This document shows, one piece after another, positions 58,201 to 61,200 of a stretch of 64,000 nucleotides of DNA. The stretch spans positions 40,473 through 104,472 of the forward strand of contig NZ_JAHKRS010000013.1 of NCBI RefSeq assembly GCF_018863235.1, read 5' to 3'. Within the stretch, counting starts at the first letter, position 1. Each line of letters opens with the position of its first letter. The translations under genes and the position numbers were made by a program. Below the pieces are notes generated by a model. That model was not told where the DNA came from, did not search any database, and worked only from the letters and a program-made list of their open reading frames with translations. The DNA is from Pseudomaricurvus albidus. GTDB taxonomy: Bacteria; Pseudomonadota; Gammaproteobacteria; Pseudomonadales; Cellvibrionaceae.

Positions 58201-61200
58201 TACCCAGAGAATGACCATCGACATCAGCCGCCGTGATTGTATTAACCGTGCCATTGCTGAATTTAATGGTGTAGGTACCACTAGATTCTGTCACCGTAAC
58301 CTTACCCAATGCCAGTGACGCATTTGAATCAATCAACTTTTGCAACGCGGTTTTAATGGCCGAAGCGCTGGCGGTCGCAGCGATGGTTTCTGATGTTTTA
58401 CCATCCACCGTAATCTTAAAATCTTTCGGATTGCTGCTATCGGCATGGGTTAATGTCAGCGTGTGCTCGGCCTGTACCACAGCGCCACTCGCGGTAACAC
58501 TGGCTGTGACACTGGCTTTACTCAAAGACACATCGGCAAAGGTTATCGGATCCTGGTCTTTGGCTTCTTTAAAGGTAATATCCCAAGCGGTAGTGCCGGC
58601 CAGATTAGCCGGGTTAACAACGACCAGATCAGGATCAGTCGGCGCGGCTTTCAGAGCACGGTTGAGTGCATCCTGAATTCGTCTGGCCACGGCAGCCTTG
58701 TCCGCCGAAGTGGTTGTTACATCGACGACGCCAACACTGCCTGCTGTGGGCTGGGTCTGTAAATTCAGATCAACAACATAGTTATGATTAACAAAGGTGA
58801 CGACAAAATTTGCACCATCCTTAGTAACCGTAACCACATCTTCAGTAATAGTGGTAAATGTAGTTTTCAGACTATCATTGATGGCCCGCGCCACGTCTGT
58901 GTGTGAGGCGGCGACATCAAAACTGACAGAAACATCTGCATTCAGTGAATTTTTATAACTAAGAGTAACGTTGCCACTGGCACCGTCTGAGACCAGTACC
59001 TTTTGCACGGTAGGCAAGGCCAGATAAATTGGCGCCGTGGTTTTACCGGCAGCGGTCAGTGTAAATGCGCCTGCTTTGGCCGTTGGAATAACAAGGCGCT
59101 GAATTTCATTACCGGACTGACCATCCTTGATGGTATTTACCCGTACTGACGACAGAGAGGATTCGGTAAGGTTGATATAGGTCGGCTGAATCAGGCTGGC
59201 GAAACCACCGCCGGTCACATCAACTGTATTTTTCACCGCCAAGTCAGGCGGATTCAGATTCATCAGATCCGCCAGCGTATCTATCGCCCCCAGGTTCAAA
59301 TGAGCCGATATCGGTTTGAGCCCTGTACCGCCGACAATCGTGCCGCCAAAAGTCGCGCTGCCAGAGATGGCAAACGTGTTGGCATTAAGACCGCCACGGA
59401 CAACCGTATTAACACCGACATCGGTAAAGCGATAACTCTCGAAAACCTCATTCTCATACACCTGCTGTACAACACCGGAGAGCAAGGATTCGGTATTGAA
59501 GGCTTCCGAACGAGGCAGAACCCGCTCAACAATTAATGCGGTCTGACCGGCATTACCTTCTTTGGTTGTCGTCAGGGCTGTCGTCGGCAAGTTAAAAGTA
59601 AATGCCGGCTGACCGGCTGCCGGCGCAGTGGCTTTGATTAAGTCAACATCCAGAGGCGTATTGAAAGTAATATTGTAAACATACTTGCCACTGTCGGGGT
59701 TATCCCCCACAACGAGCTTGCGAGGCTCTTTGACCTTAACAGCGCCTTCGCCCAACATCGCATTGAGCGCATTCTCAATGGCCAGCATATTGCCCGCTTT
59801 CTGGCCCGCCACTATGTCAATATTGTTGGTCGTGAGACGCTGGTTTTTGCGCATCTCGGTAACCGTTGCCGTCGCAGAAGTCGCCGACACGGTGAGCTCG
59901 GCCAGTTCAACGCCCATCAACTGTTTATTATTGAAGACAATATCCCAGGTATTGGGTTTATAGACCACATCAGCTGCGGTAGTACCACCGGTTGTTGGCA
60001 ACGGTGACCCGTCAACCGTGGCTCCCGTTACCGTAACATTAAGATTACCTGCCGGAGTTCCCCCAATTGAGAGCGCGTTAAGCGCATTCTTTATGTTATT
60101 GGCAGTTCGGGTGATATTGACGGTGCCGTCGGCAGTATTTTTTTCGATGGTGATAGCTGCCGTCGTTTTCACCTGCCCACTCACAGGGTCCGTGAAACTG
60201 AGCTTGAAGGTGCCCGATGGCAACTGTGAGCCACTCAAGGTCAAACGCTGTTTCTCTTTAACCTCATAAGTCAGGGCAAAGCTGCCGTTATCTGTAGCGT
60301 CCAGCTTGAGGGTTTTGACCTCTTTAATGGCTCCCACTTGCTCAAAATTAAAATTGAGTTCGTCGGTCACATGACTGAAATCCAGATCCAGCACATGGCC
60401 ATTTGCCGTCAACAAACTGGTATCAATAACCGTTTCACCAGGTGAGTAAAGCGGGTTGGCGGCAGCGACAAGCATCTTGCCGGGATCGGCACTGCCAAAT
60501 ATAAAGTGGCTATCGGCGTTGGCGGCAATAATGGTTTCAACTGCCTTAACAGCACCTTTTTTACTGCCTTCGGCCAGTGTGACCACACTACCGGTAATTA
60601 ATTTGCTGGTGGTATTCTCCAGGTTGGTCACATTGACCAGCATATCGGCAACATTGCTGGAATCCGGAGTTGTGAACGTAATCTGCCACTCTTTCAGATC
60701 ATCGGTATACGCTACTTTCTTAACTTCAACGGTATAGGTTGAACCCAAAAAGCTTCGCTTGAGACTGTTGAGTGCCGCCTCAATATTCAATCGCGTCTGC
60801 TCTTCCGTCGTTGCGATTGTGATTGGCCCGGTGCTGTAGCTACCCACTTTAAGGGTGAAATTACCGCTCTTGGCATTATTCAATACCAGCGATTTAACCT
60901 CACGCACTGAAGAGCCTTGCGTCTGGGTCCAAACATCCGGCTTGGCTTTCAATGCACTATGGTTGAGGGTGGGAGTTGAGAGATCGCTGATTTCCGGATT
61001 GAAGATCTCAATATCGAACTTGTTGCCCACACTGGCCAGGGTGACGATCGCAGAGATATTTTTCTCTGCCAGTGCCGCCTGAATAGCCGCAGCGGTATCA
61101 AAAGGCGTTGCCCCCATACTTAGCTGCGTCTGGGTTTGTGCCCCTGTGGTTGGGTCTGTAGTCGTCACCTGACTCACAGTCACAGACTGATTCGGAGTGA